A DNA stretch of 64,000 nucleotides from Alistipes sp. dk3624 (GTDB taxonomy: Bacteria > Bacteroidota > Bacteroidia > Bacteroidales > Rikenellaceae): the NCBI RefSeq assembly GCF_009557455.1, contig NZ_CP045651.1, positions 1,302,001 to 1,366,000 on the forward strand. Reading direction: 5' to 3'. Positions 26,339-33,583 of this stretch are shown here, one piece after another. The first letter of the stretch is position 1. Every line of letters starts with the position of its first letter. The notes beneath the pieces are model-generated. The model was not told the DNA's origin and made no database searches. It worked only from the letters and a program-made list of their open reading frames with translations. The translations under genes and the position numbers were made by a program.

Positions 26339-26815
26339 TCAGATCGAAATATTCAGTATCTCGAAACGCAGCACGCCCGACGGAACGGTAACGTCGACCT
26401 CTTCGCCCTTTTTGTGTCCGAGCAGCGCCTGTGCGATCGGGGTACCGATCGACAACTTGCCCTCTTTCAGGTTGGCCTCGTTTTCGGAAACCAGGGTGTA
26501 CTCCACGACCTTCCCGGTGGTTATATTTTTAAGAGTTACGCGGTTCAGAATCTGAACGGTACTGGTGTCAATACGCGATTCGTCGAGCACCCTTGCATTG
26601 GCAACGGTATCCTCCAACTTGGCAATACGCATCTCAAGCATGCCCTGAGCCTCTTTGGCCGCATCATACTCTGCATTCTCCGACAGATCGCCTTTGTCGC
26701 GGGCTTCTGCGATCGCGGCGGAAATAGCAGGACGCTCGACCGAACGGAGGTGATCCAGTTCGTCTTTCAGCTTTTGTAAACCCGCTTCGGTTAAATAAAC
26801 AACGTTTGATGCCAT
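26339..26815 (-). CDS. greA: Transcription elongation factor GreA
   Basis: Stimulates transcript cleavage by backtracked RNA polymerase. 158 residues: N-terminal coiled-coil with the acidic tip ARDKGDLSENAEYDAAKEAQG (tip residues D and E near 41-44), and a C-terminal FKBP-like domain with TPIAQALLGHKKGEEV. It is preceded by a 64-residue membrane protein and by a leader with a promoter and a terminator-like hairpin. Confidence 0.96.
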   Translation of the reverse strand: MASNVVYLTEAGLQKLKDELDHLRSVERPAISAAIAEARDKGDLSENAEYDAAKEAQGMLEMRIAKLEDTVANARVLDESRIDTSTVQILNRVTLKNITTGKVVEYTLVSENEANLKEGKLSIGTPIAQALLGHKKGEEVDVTVPSGVLRFEILNISI

Positions 26816-26865
26816 AATAATAATGATTGAGTTTAAATGTTTTCAGGAATTCACGCCGCGGCTTT

Positions 26866-27060
26866 TCAACCTTTATCGTTCAGATTGAGCATCTGCCGCA
26901 GCAGGTAAAGAAAAGTTACCGCACAACACGACAGGATCAGCACGGTCAGGTAATTGCGCATCTCCCCGTCGAACAGACACAACACCACGCTTCCCCCGAG
27001 GCAAAACACCGAGAGCAGCAGGAATGCCACATAAACATAAAATCGTGTCTTCGGTTTCAT
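26866..27060 (-). CDS. Small two-helix membrane protein
   Basis: 64 residues: MKPKTRFYVYVAFLLLSVFCLGGSV is a first membrane helix, EMRNYLTVLILSCCAVTFLYLL a second, with a short acidic loop between and a polar tail. 50 nt separate it from greA on the same strand with no promoter between, so they likely share a transcript. No family recognised. Confidence 0.65.
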   Translation of the reverse strand: MKPKTRFYVYVAFLLLSVFCLGGSVVLCLFDGEMRNYLTVLILSCCAVTFLYLLRQMLNLNDKG

Positions 27061-27084
27061 CGATTCGTTTGCGTTAACAAAAAG

Positions 27085-27107
27085 AAAAAATCCCGACCCC
27101 TGTCGGG
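27085..27107 (-). promoter_or_regulatory. Terminator-like hairpin in the greA-operon leader
   Basis: CCCGAC (27092-27097), loop CCCT, GTCGGG (27102-27107); on the minus strand a run ATTTTTT follows at 27091-27085. It lies only about 20-40 nt after the predicted transcription start at about 27125 and before the first start codon (27060), so it would release an RNA of about 40 nt unless read through. Confidence 0.6.
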
Positions 27108-27130
27108 GGGTCAGAACCTTTTCGATAAGA

Positions 27131-27138
27131 CAAATGTA
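27131..27138 (-). promoter_or_regulatory. -7 element (TACATTTG) of the greA operon
   Basis: Exact minus-strand TAnnTTTG match, 70 nt upstream of the 64-residue ORF. No other exact match lies between here and greA. Confidence 0.55.
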
Positions 27139-27326
27139 AACAAAGATTTTCGATTTTCCAAGTTTACCGCATTTTTTGCGAAAACTCGGAAAATCCCGAT
27201 TCCGTTCGGCCGCTGTCCGGCGCGGACGCCTCCGGCATTACCCGCTGAAACGGCAGACGTAATCGAAATCGCCGGTCTAAGAACCATACCGGTCGGCATT
27301 ACAATCCGCAAAACGGCCGTTCTCCG

Positions 27327-28247
27327 CTACCGAGAAAGTTTCGGACAGGCGGTATCGGCCGCCGCGGCTTTCTTTCGCAATTGCTTTAGCCAGCGGGACA
27401 GCGACGCATGGTACTCGTCCCAATAGACGAAGTCGCCGATCCAACCGTGACGACCGGTGGGATAAACGTGCAGTTCGGCGGGAACGCCTTTCGAGCACAG
27501 CGAATCGTAGAACATCGTACTGTTGCGCGTCGGAACCACTTCGTCGTCGCTGCTCAGCGCGATGAAACACGGAGAAGTGGCGGGAGTATGTTCCGTGGCG
27601 GCAACGATGTGCCGCTCGGTCGAAAACCTCCGGATCAGATCTTCGGACGGATCTTTGCCCATCAGGTTATCGCGGCTTCCCCCGTGAGAGAATCCGTCCT
27701 GCATCGTAATCACCGGATAGATCAGTATCCCGAAATCGGGACGCGCGTAACTGAATTCGAACAGCGTCAGAGCCGAGGCCGCCAGATGCCCCCCCGCCGA
27801 AAAGCCCATGACGCCGACCTGGCACGGGTCGATTCCCCATTCGGCGGCATTTTCGCGCACGGTGCGAAACATTCGGCGCACATCGGTCAGCGGTATTTCG
27901 CTGTGTCCGTTCGGCATCCGGTAGCGCAGGACGACGGCCGTAATTCCGTTTTCGTTCAGCCAGCGGGCTACGTCGATCCCCTCGCGCTGGTAGCAAACAC
28001 AACCGTAACCGCCCCCGGGCAGGACGACGACGCACTGTCCGTTCGCCTTGTCCGGCGCAGGACGGAACAGGAAATAATCCGGGACGGCAACGCCAAAACG
28101 GACGCCGTCGCGATCGGCCGTGACCGAAGAGTCGAGTCCGTTGTCGCCGTCGAACTTCCCGTCCGGATACAACGGCTGCGGCGTCTGAGCGGATGCTTCG
28201 GCGCAGCACAAAACGACCAGCGACAAAAAAGCAAGTATTCTTTTCAT
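27327..28247 (-). CDS. Exported alpha/beta-hydrolase (BD-FAE-like esterase)
   Basis: 306 residues with a signal peptide (MKRILAFLSLVVLCCAEASAQ). The oxyanion-hole segment is VVLPGGGYGCVCYQREG, the nucleophile elbow GVMGFSAGGHLAA (Ser about 150), the acid near SSDDEVVP, and the histidine in TGRHGWIG. The layout fits the acetyl-xylan/feruloyl-esterase-like group of Bacteroidetes, active on acylated polysaccharides. The start is divergent from the nitroreductase gene, with the near-match element TACCTTTA at 28316-28323. No polysaccharide-utilisation genes are adjacent. Confidence 0.85.
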   Translation of the reverse strand: MKRILAFLSLVVLCCAEASAQTPQPLYPDGKFDGDNGLDSSVTADRDGVRFGVAVPDYFLFRPAPDKANGQCVVVLPGGGYGCVCYQREGIDVARWLNENGITAVVLRYRMPNGHSEIPLTDVRRMFRTVRENAAEWGIDPCQVGVMGFSAGGHLAASALTLFEFSYARPDFGILIYPVITMQDGFSHGGSRDNLMGKDPSEDLIRRFSTERHIVAATEHTPATSPCFIALSSDDEVVPTRNSTMFYDSLCSKGVPAELHVYPTGRHGWIGDFVYWDEYHASLSRWLKQLRKKAAAADTACPKLSR

Positions 28248-28335
28248 GGAAAAACAATTTATAAAATTTACGGAAGACGAACGCGTCCAACGCCGTCCGT
28301 TCGTTTTAGCATTAGTAAAGGTAAAAAAAATAAAT

Positions 28336-28343
28336 TAAATTTG
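28336..28343 (+). promoter_or_regulatory. -7 element (TAAATTTG) for the nitroreductase-recQ operon
   Basis: Exact TAnnTTTG match 23 nt upstream of the ATG at 28367. Confidence 0.6.
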
Positions 28344-28366
28344 TAGGAACAAAACGTCCGAATCCG

Positions 28367-29005
28367 ATGAGAAAAGCAATTTTGACACTTACGACACTGT
28401 TATTAACTTCATGGGCTATGGCACAGAACAATATCATCAAACTTCCGGCTCCGTCCAAAACCGGAGGAATGCCTTTGATGGAGGCGTTGTCGAAACGTGC
28501 GACGAACCGCACGATGGACGGCGAAAAATCGCTTTCGCAGCAACAACTCTCCGACCTGCTGTGGGCAGCTTGGGGAATCAACCGCGAAGACGGCCGCCGC
28601 ACGGCGCCGTCGGCGCTGAACCGCCAGGAGATCGACCTCTACCTGATCGGTCGTAAGGGGGCTTACCGCTACGACGCCGAAGCGCACGCGTTGGTTCCGG
28701 TCGCCGAAGGCGATCTGCGCGGCAAGGTCAACAGCCAGGAGTACACCCGCACCGGGGACTGGATCCTGATCTTCGTGGCCGACTACATGCGGATGACGCA
28801 GGGCGACATGCAGGGCAACGCCGTCACCGCCGGTATCGACGCCGGACTGATCGCGCAAAACGTCTACCTGTACGGGGCTTCCGAAGGGCTGGCCGTGGTG
28901 GTTCACTCGACGGTCAACCGCGAAGAGGTCGCCAAAACGCTCGGATTGAAATCGTCGCAGCATATCGCACTGGGGCAGACCGTAGGAATCCCGGCCCGCC
29001 GATGA
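28367..29005 (+). CDS. Exported nitroreductase-family protein (SagB/ThcOx-like)
   Basis: 212 residues with a signal peptide (MRKAILTLTTLLLTSWAMAQ). The flavin-binding pattern of the family follows: LSKRATNRTM, LSDLLWAAWGINREDGRRTAPSALNRQEIDLYLI, IDAGLIAQNVYLYGASEGL and a C-terminal IALGQTVGIP. This version with the SALN motif is close to SagB-type oxidoreductases, but an exported copy is common in Bacteroidetes. Its TGA overlaps the recQ ATG by 4 nt, so translation is coupled; a functional link with DNA repair is not obvious. Confidence 0.86.
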   Translation: MRKAILTLTTLLLTSWAMAQNNIIKLPAPSKTGGMPLMEALSKRATNRTMDGEKSLSQQQLSDLLWAAWGINREDGRRTAPSALNRQEIDLYLIGRKGAYRYDAEAHALVPVAEGDLRGKVNSQEYTRTGDWILIFVADYMRMTQGDMQGNAVTAGIDAGLIAQNVYLYGASEGLAVVVHSTVNREEVAKTLGLKSSQHIALGQTVGIPARR

Positions 29006-30909
29006 CCGAACGGCTGCGCCAAATACTGAAACGATACTGGGGGTACGACGATTTCCGTCCGTTACAGCTCGAAACGATCGAATCGGTCTGCGCAGGTCGG
29101 GATACGTTAGTGCTGATGCCTACCGGAGGCGGGAAATCGGTCATCTACCAGGTACCGGGCCTTGCTTTGGACGGGGTGTGCATCGTCGTGACACCGCTGA
29201 TCGCGCTGATGAAAGATCAGATCGACCAACTGCGCCGCCGGCGCATCCTCGCCGAGTCGATTCATTCGGGTATGCAGCCGCGCGACATCGACCGGATTCT
29301 CGACAACTGCGTCTACGGCGACGTGAAATTCCTGTACATTGCGCCGGAACGCATCGACAGCGAATTGTTCCGGACGCGTTTCGCCAAAATGCGGGTATCG
29401 CTGCTGGCCGTCGACGAAGCCCACTGCATCTCGCAGTGGGGATACGACTTCCGCCCGTCTTACCTGCGGATCGCCCGGCTGAGGGAGTTGCAGCCCGAAA
29501 TACCGGTGCTGGCGCTGACCGCGTCGGCAACGCCGGAAGTGGCCGAAGACATCATGCAACAACTGAAATTCAGCGAACCGCACGTCCTGCGGACGAGTTT
29601 CGCGCGCAGCAACCTTTGTTACGTAGTGCGCAACACAGAAGACAAACACGAGCACCTGCTGCGCATTCTGAACAACGTTCCGGGAACGGGCATCGTCTAC
29701 GTACGCACCCGCGAAAAGACGGAAACCATCGCCGGATTCCTGAACGAAAACGGCATAACGGCCGGATTCTACCACGGCGGCATGGGATACCTGATGCGGG
29801 CAGCGCGGCAGGACGACTGGATACGGGGACGGCTGCGGGTCATGGTCGCTACCAATGCGTTCGGTATGGGCATCGACAAGGCGGACGTCCGGATCGTCGT
29901 GCACTACGACCCGTGCGATTCGTTGGAAGCCTATTATCAGGAAGCCGGACGGGCCGGACGGGACGGTAAAAAGGCTTATGCGGTGCTGTTGCTGTCCGAG
30001 GGAGATACCCCGCTGGCGACGCGCCGGATGCAACTCGACTTTCCGCCCGTAAAAACGATCCTGAACGTATACGAAGCGCTGTTCAACTACCTCTCCGTCG
30101 CCGTAGGGGACGGCAAGGGAACCGTCCACCCGTTCAACGTCTACGAATTCGCCGCGCGATTCCGCTTTTTCGTCCCGACAGCGCTCAACGCCATCAAAAT
30201 CCTACAGACGAACGGCTACCTGATCCTGACCGACGAGTCGGATAACCCGCCGCGGATCCGGTTCGTCGTGCCGCGCGACGAACTCTACCGGATCCGCGTC
30301 GACCGCAAGGAACTCGACCACCTGATCACCGTGCTGCTGCGCCGTTACACGGGACTTTTCAGCGACTTCGCCGCGATCGACGAGGACGAACTGGCGCATC
30401 TGTCGGGATACACCGTGGCCCGTCTGCACGAACTTTTTAAGAAATTGTGGCAGTTGCACATCATCCGCTACATTCCGGGCGGAAGAAGTCCGATGCTGAT
30501 CCTTTCCGAAGAGCGTTTGCCGGTGGCCAACGTCCGGATCTCGCCGGAAAGCTACGCCCGGCGCAAAGCCGTGGCCGAAAAACGGCTCGACAGCATGTTC
30601 CGTTACGCCACCGAGCCGGCGGAGTGCCGCAGCGTATTGATACAGCGTTATTTCGGAGAAACGGATGCAGTCCCGTGCGGCGCGTGCGACCGTTGCCTGG
30701 AACAGAAAAAAAGGGGGACGGATACACCCGGACAACAGGCCCTGCAACGGGAAATCCTCTCCCGGCTGTCCGGCGGGCCGGCCGACGTGCGGTCGCTCGC
30801 AGCGCAGATACGCCGCGACATCCGTCATATCCTGGAGTGCGTGACCGTCCTGCTCCGGGAAAAGAAAATAATCGAAGAAAGTGACGGGAAACTTCGGATA
30901 AATCCGTAA
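29002..30909 (+). CDS. recQ: ATP-dependent DNA helicase RecQ
   Basis: 3'-5' helicase of recombination and repair. 635 residues. Motif 0 is FRPLQLETIESV, Walker A MPTGGGKS (about 39-46), Walker B DEAH (138-141) followed by CISQWGYDFRPSY, and motif VI QEAGRAGRDG. The RecQ zinc cluster has C542, C559, C562 and C565, followed by a winged-helix-like region. There is no separate HRDC domain. A DEDDy exonuclease gene starts 11 nt downstream, resembling the WRN helicase-exonuclease pair in split form. Confidence 0.94.
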   Translation: MTERLRQILKRYWGYDDFRPLQLETIESVCAGRDTLVLMPTGGGKSVIYQVPGLALDGVCIVVTPLIALMKDQIDQLRRRRILAESIHSGMQPRDIDRILDNCVYGDVKFLYIAPERIDSELFRTRFAKMRVSLLAVDEAHCISQWGYDFRPSYLRIARLRELQPEIPVLALTASATPEVAEDIMQQLKFSEPHVLRTSFARSNLCYVVRNTEDKHEHLLRILNNVPGTGIVYVRTREKTETIAGFLNENGITAGFYHGGMGYLMRAARQDDWIRGRLRVMVATNAFGMGIDKADVRIVVHYDPCDSLEAYYQEAGRAGRDGKKAYAVLLLSEGDTPLATRRMQLDFPPVKTILNVYEALFNYLSVAVGDGKGTVHPFNVYEFAARFRFFVPTALNAIKILQTNGYLILTDESDNPPRIRFVVPRDELYRIRVDRKELDHLITVLLRRYTGLFSDFAAIDEDELAHLSGYTVARLHELFKKLWQLHIIRYIPGGRSPMLILSEERLPVANVRISPESYARRKAVAEKRLDSMFRYATEPAECRSVLIQRYFGETDAVPCGACDRCLEQKKRGTDTPGQQALQREILSRLSGGPADVRSLAAQIRRDIRHILECVTVLLREKKIIEESDGKLRINP

Positions 30910-30914
30910 ATTTG
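30907..30914 (+). promoter_or_regulatory. -7 element (TAAATTTG) spanning the recQ stop codon
   Basis: Exact TAnnTTTG match using the TAA stop of recQ. The downstream ATG (30921) is only 6 nt away, so a transcript from here would be leaderless. It may be coincidental. Confidence 0.4.
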
Positions 30915-30920
30915 CGGCCG

Positions 30921-31541
30921 ATGGGAAAAATTTACGCGGAAAGCATAACCAACGAAGCGATCAACCAACTGTCGATAGGGGCATTCCCCGGGGAAATCGT
31001 CGTCGTCGATACTCCGGAAGCGGCGGAGGCTGCCTGCGAATACCTGAGCCGCTTCCCGTTGATCGGATTCGATACGGAGACCCGGCCGTCGTTCACGAAA
31101 GGACATTTCAACAAGGTGGCGCTGCTACAACTCTCGGCCGACGACAAAGCCTTCTTGTTCCGGCTGAACCTGATCGGGCTGCCCGAATCCGTACAGCGCG
31201 TACTCTCTTCCGACCGGATCGCCAAAGTCGGCGTCGCCGTATACGAAGACGTCCGGATGCTGCGTTCGTGGCACCGGTTTCCTCCAAAAAAATTCGTGGA
31301 ATTGCAGAACATAGCCCCGCGGTACGGGATTACCGACAAAAGTCTACGCAAACTGGCCGCCATCACGCTGAACATCCGCATCTCGAAAGCCCAGCGTCTC
31401 AGCAACTGGGAAGCACAGCAACTGACGCCCGCACAGCAACTTTACGCGGCGACCGACGCATGGGTCGGACGCGAGATTTTCAAAAAACTTTCGCAGAGCG
31501 AACCCGAAAAACCGGAGGAACCGGTTTCGGAGAAGGGCTGA
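30921..31541 (+). CDS. DEDDy 3'-5' exonuclease domain protein
   Basis: 206 residues from the ATG at 30921 (a TTG at 30912 is also in frame). Exo I is GFDTETRPSF (D51, E53), Exo II VGVAVYEDVRM (D110) and Exo III YAATDAWVGREIF (Y175, D179), the DEDDy set of the WRN/RNase D superfamily. No HRDC domain follows. The position directly after recQ suggests a joint role in DNA end processing, as in WRN where both activities are fused; that link is inference. Confidence 0.88.
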   Translation: MGKIYAESITNEAINQLSIGAFPGEIVVVDTPEAAEAACEYLSRFPLIGFDTETRPSFTKGHFNKVALLQLSADDKAFLFRLNLIGLPESVQRVLSSDRIAKVGVAVYEDVRMLRSWHRFPPKKFVELQNIAPRYGITDKSLRKLAAITLNIRISKAQRLSNWEAQQLTPAQQLYAATDAWVGREIFKKLSQSEPEKPEEPVSEKG

Positions 31542-31584
31542 CCGCCCGACTCGTTTCGACGGCGCGGCAGGCGCGCTTCGCATA

Positions 31585-32121
31585 TCAATCGTTCAGATCG
31601 ATCAGTCCTTCGGGCAGTTGCATCCGGATTTTCCGCCCGGCAACGTCGATCTCGGTAATAAACTCGTCGGCGACGGGAACGTAAACGGACTTTCCGTCCA
31701 GCGACAGCAGGAACAGCGGATTCTCCCCGTCAATAAATCCGGTCACGATCCCCTCCCCGGCCTCATCGACCATTACGCCGAATCCGACCAAGTCTTCCGG
31801 ATAAAATTCATCGGCATCCGGATCCAGCGGTTCTCCGTCCGGCGCATCCTCCTCCCCCTCCAGGAAAAGTTCGCAGCCAATCAACTCGTCCGTGCGTTTC
31901 TCGGAATAGAAATCGGAAAATACGACCAGCGCGCTACGCCTTCCGCGGCGCTCGAAACGGTCGCAAAAAAGAGGAACCGCCAGTTTGTCGATCACGACAA
32001 AAAGCGGTTCCTTCGTATCAAAATCGGCAGGAAACGTATCGAACAGACTGACCATCAACTCGCCCGAAAGTCCGAAAGACTTGGCGATACGGCCGACCGC
32101 CGTTTTACGTCGCTCCTGCAT
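31585..32121 (-). CDS. rimM: Ribosome maturation factor RimM
   Basis: 178 residues from the ATG at 32121; upstream codons belong to the rpsP antisense context. VGRIAKSFGLSGELMV is the RimM N-domain start, FVVIDKLAVPLFCDRFE follows, and the PRC-barrel C-domain includes ELIGCELFL and LLSLDGKSVYVPVADEFITEIDV. It helps mature the 16S 3' domain with S19. It lies 10 nt downstream of rpsP; trmD and rplS of the usual cluster are absent. Confidence 0.93.
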   Translation of the reverse strand: MQERRKTAVGRIAKSFGLSGELMVSLFDTFPADFDTKEPLFVVIDKLAVPLFCDRFERRGRRSALVVFSDFYSEKRTDELIGCELFLEGEEDAPDGEPLDPDADEFYPEDLVGFGVMVDEAGEGIVTGFIDGENPLFLLSLDGKSVYVPVADEFITEIDVAGRKIRMQLPEGLIDLND

Positions 32122-32131
32122 CGGGCAAAAA

Positions 32132-32677
32132 TCAGGCTTCGGCAGCCGGTTCTTCGGCAGACGCTTCGGTCTCGGCCTCGGTCGACTCGGCAGCAGCGGC
32201 AGCAGCAGCAGCGGCGATTTCCGCTTTCTTGGCGGCAACGGCTTCGGCACGGGCTTCCTTCACTTTCTTTTCCGCTTCTAACCGGGCTTTCTTATCGGCT
32301 ACTTTGTCTCCGCTGAGTTTGGACTCCTTAGCTGCGATCTTTTCGGCTTTCTGTTCCATCCACTGGGCAAAACGGGCATCGGCCACTTCGGCGCTGAACG
32401 CACCTTTGCTGACGCCTCCCAGCAAATGTTTCTTGTACATGACCCCTTTGTAAGAAAGAATCGCCCTACAGGTGTCGGTAGGTTGAGCGCCCTTCTGCAA
32501 CCATGCCAATGCTTGGTCAAAGTTGAGTGTGATTGTGGCAGGATTGGTATTGGGATTATACGACCCAATATTCTCAATGAATTTACCATCACGTGGCGCC
32601 CTGCTGTCGGCAACGACAATGTGGTAGAAAGGATAACCCTTTTTACCGCGGCGTGCTAATCTGATTTTTACAGGCAT
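32132..32677 (-). CDS. rpsP: 30S ribosomal protein S16 with a long C-terminal extension
   Basis: 181 residues. The first 80 ([53 protein letters not shown]) are canonical S16. Most S16 proteins end near residue 80-90; here a Lys/Ala/Glu-rich helical extension of about 100 residues follows, ending in a run of nine alanines and an acidic tail. Such extensions occur in Bacteroidetes. Promoter TACTTTTG is upstream, and rimM follows. Confidence 0.95.
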   Translation of the reverse strand: MPVKIRLARRGKKGYPFYHIVVADSRAPRDGKFIENIGSYNPNTNPATITLNFDQALAWLQKGAQPTDTCRAILSYKGVMYKKHLLGGVSKGAFSAEVADARFAQWMEQKAEKIAAKESKLSGDKVADKKARLEAEKKVKEARAEAVAAKKAEIAAAAAAAAAESTEAETEASAEEPAAEA

Positions 32678-32705
32678 TTTGTAATTTTTAATTGGTTTTA
32701 CACAA

Positions 32706-32734
32706 CCTACTGAAGTAAGTAGGGTGCAAAAGTA
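32706..32734 (-). promoter_or_regulatory. rpsP promoter -7 and leader hairpin
   Basis: Exact minus-strand TAnnTTTG (TACTTTTG) at 32727-32734. Immediately downstream the leader holds CCTACT-6 nt-AGTAGG (32706-32723), a short hairpin at the predicted 5' end of the rpsP message. Confidence 0.5.
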
Positions 32735-32741
32735 CCGTTTT

Positions 32742-33122
32742 TTATCGATTCTGCAAAGGATCGCGCTCTTTTTTATTCTGATCGATCAGTTTTTGCAGCA
32801 ATTTCAACTGGCGCAACTGCAATTCCGTATAATTGGTCAGGTTGGACACCATGCTGTCGATCACCAGCGGCAAGTCTTCGTCCTCGCAGTTCGTTTTGCC
32901 GCCGGCGTCGGAAGCGTCCCGGAAAATATTCCCCCGCCCGGTCAACAGCCAGTACAGGTCGATGCTCGGGAAACGCTGGATAATCTTCGACAACTTGTCC
33001 GACCCCAGAGCGCCTGTCATGTTGGAAATATTCCCCCGTTTCAATCCGCACTCGCGTTCAAATTCCCGGATGGATAGTCCCAAATGCACACTCAGTATTT
33101 TAATCCGCCCTTTTAAATCCAT
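32742..33122 (-). CDS. Helix-turn-helix regulator (phage-repressor type)
   Basis: 126 residues from the ATG at 33122. [35 protein letters not shown] is an XRE-like helix-turn-helix in which [20 protein letters not shown] supplies the two DNA-binding helices, followed by [13 protein letters not shown], the WLLTGxG motif of Bacteroidetes CI-like HTH proteins. The C-terminal half is a helical, likely coiled-coil dimerisation part ([19 protein letters not shown]). It is divergent from a second small HTH gene across a 97-nt region with promoter elements and a TTGACA/TGTCAA pair. Confidence 0.82.
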   Translation of the reverse strand: MDLKGRIKILSVHLGLSIREFERECGLKRGNISNMTGALGSDKLSKIIQRFPSIDLYWLLTGRGNIFRDASDAGGKTNCEDEDLPLVIDSMVSNLTNYTELQLRQLKLLQKLIDQNKKERDPLQNR

Positions 33123-33139
33123 CGTGGTGACACAAATAA

Positions 33140-33164
33140 TTGACAATATTGTTTTTTATGTCAA
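33140..33164. promoter_or_regulatory. Candidate operator between the two HTH genes
   Basis: TTGACA (33140-33145) and TGTCAA (33159-33164) are inverted half-sites with a 13-bp spacer, placed downstream of the minus-strand -7 element and upstream of the plus-strand one. A dimeric HTH protein from either flanking gene could bind here. Confidence 0.4.
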
Positions 33165-33174
33165 AAAAATTGGG

Positions 33175-33182
33175 TATTTTTG
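33175..33182 (+). promoter_or_regulatory. -7 element (TATTTTTG) of the small plus-strand HTH gene
   Basis: Exact TAnnTTTG match 37 nt before the ATG at 33220; it points toward the minus-strand element at 33196-33203, so the two promoters face each other. Confidence 0.5.
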
Positions 33183-33195
33183 CGTATTACTACAA

Positions 33196-33203
33196 CAAAG
33201 GTA
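33196..33203 (-). promoter_or_regulatory. -7 element (TACCTTTG) of the minus-strand HTH gene
   Basis: Exact minus-strand TAnnTTTG match 73 nt before the start at 33122. Confidence 0.5.
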
Positions 33204-33219
33204 TCAAATATTGCCGATT

Positions 33220-33438
33220 ATGAAAAAAAGAATTGAACGAAAAGAGGAGCGTATTGCGGCTATTCGTTCGGAAGCCGCACGCCATCGGGGAGTCTATGCC
33301 GAAGTCGCACGCGAAAACGGTTGGGGAAGAGATTACGTATGCAGCGTCATGGCGGGACGCAACAGCAGCGAGAACGTACTCTTCGCCCTTGAAAAAAAAC
33401 TTCGCCTGAATATTCCGAATACGAAACAAACATCGTAA
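33220..33438 (+). CDS. Small HTH-like protein (72 aa)
   Basis: MKKRIERKEERIAAIRSEA start, then VYAEVARENGWGRDYVCSVMAGRNSSENVLFALEKKL, which reads as a single helix-turn-helix unit (YAEVARENGWGRDYVCSVM) with an XRE-like continuation. Start at 33220 is supported by a -7 element 37 nt upstream; the frame also runs further left but without a credible start. Divergent partner of the 126-residue HTH gene. Confidence 0.65.
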   Translation: MKKRIERKEERIAAIRSEAARHRGVYAEVARENGWGRDYVCSVMAGRNSSENVLFALEKKLRLNIPNTKQTS

Positions 33439-33530
33439 ACCGACGCTCGATTATAATTCATAACTTCCTAACCGATTAAGATAATCGGTCGCTTTTCCGG
33501 GAAAGAAAACATCAAGACAACCTGCTCGGA

Positions 33531-33538
33531 TAATTTTG
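33531..33538 (+). promoter_or_regulatory. -7 element (TAATTTTG) of the glycosyltransferase gene
   Basis: Exact TAnnTTTG match 45 nt upstream of the ATG at 33584. Confidence 0.55.
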
Positions 33539-33583
33539 TTCCGAACAGAGAAATGCCTACCTTTATCACAACCAAACAACTTT

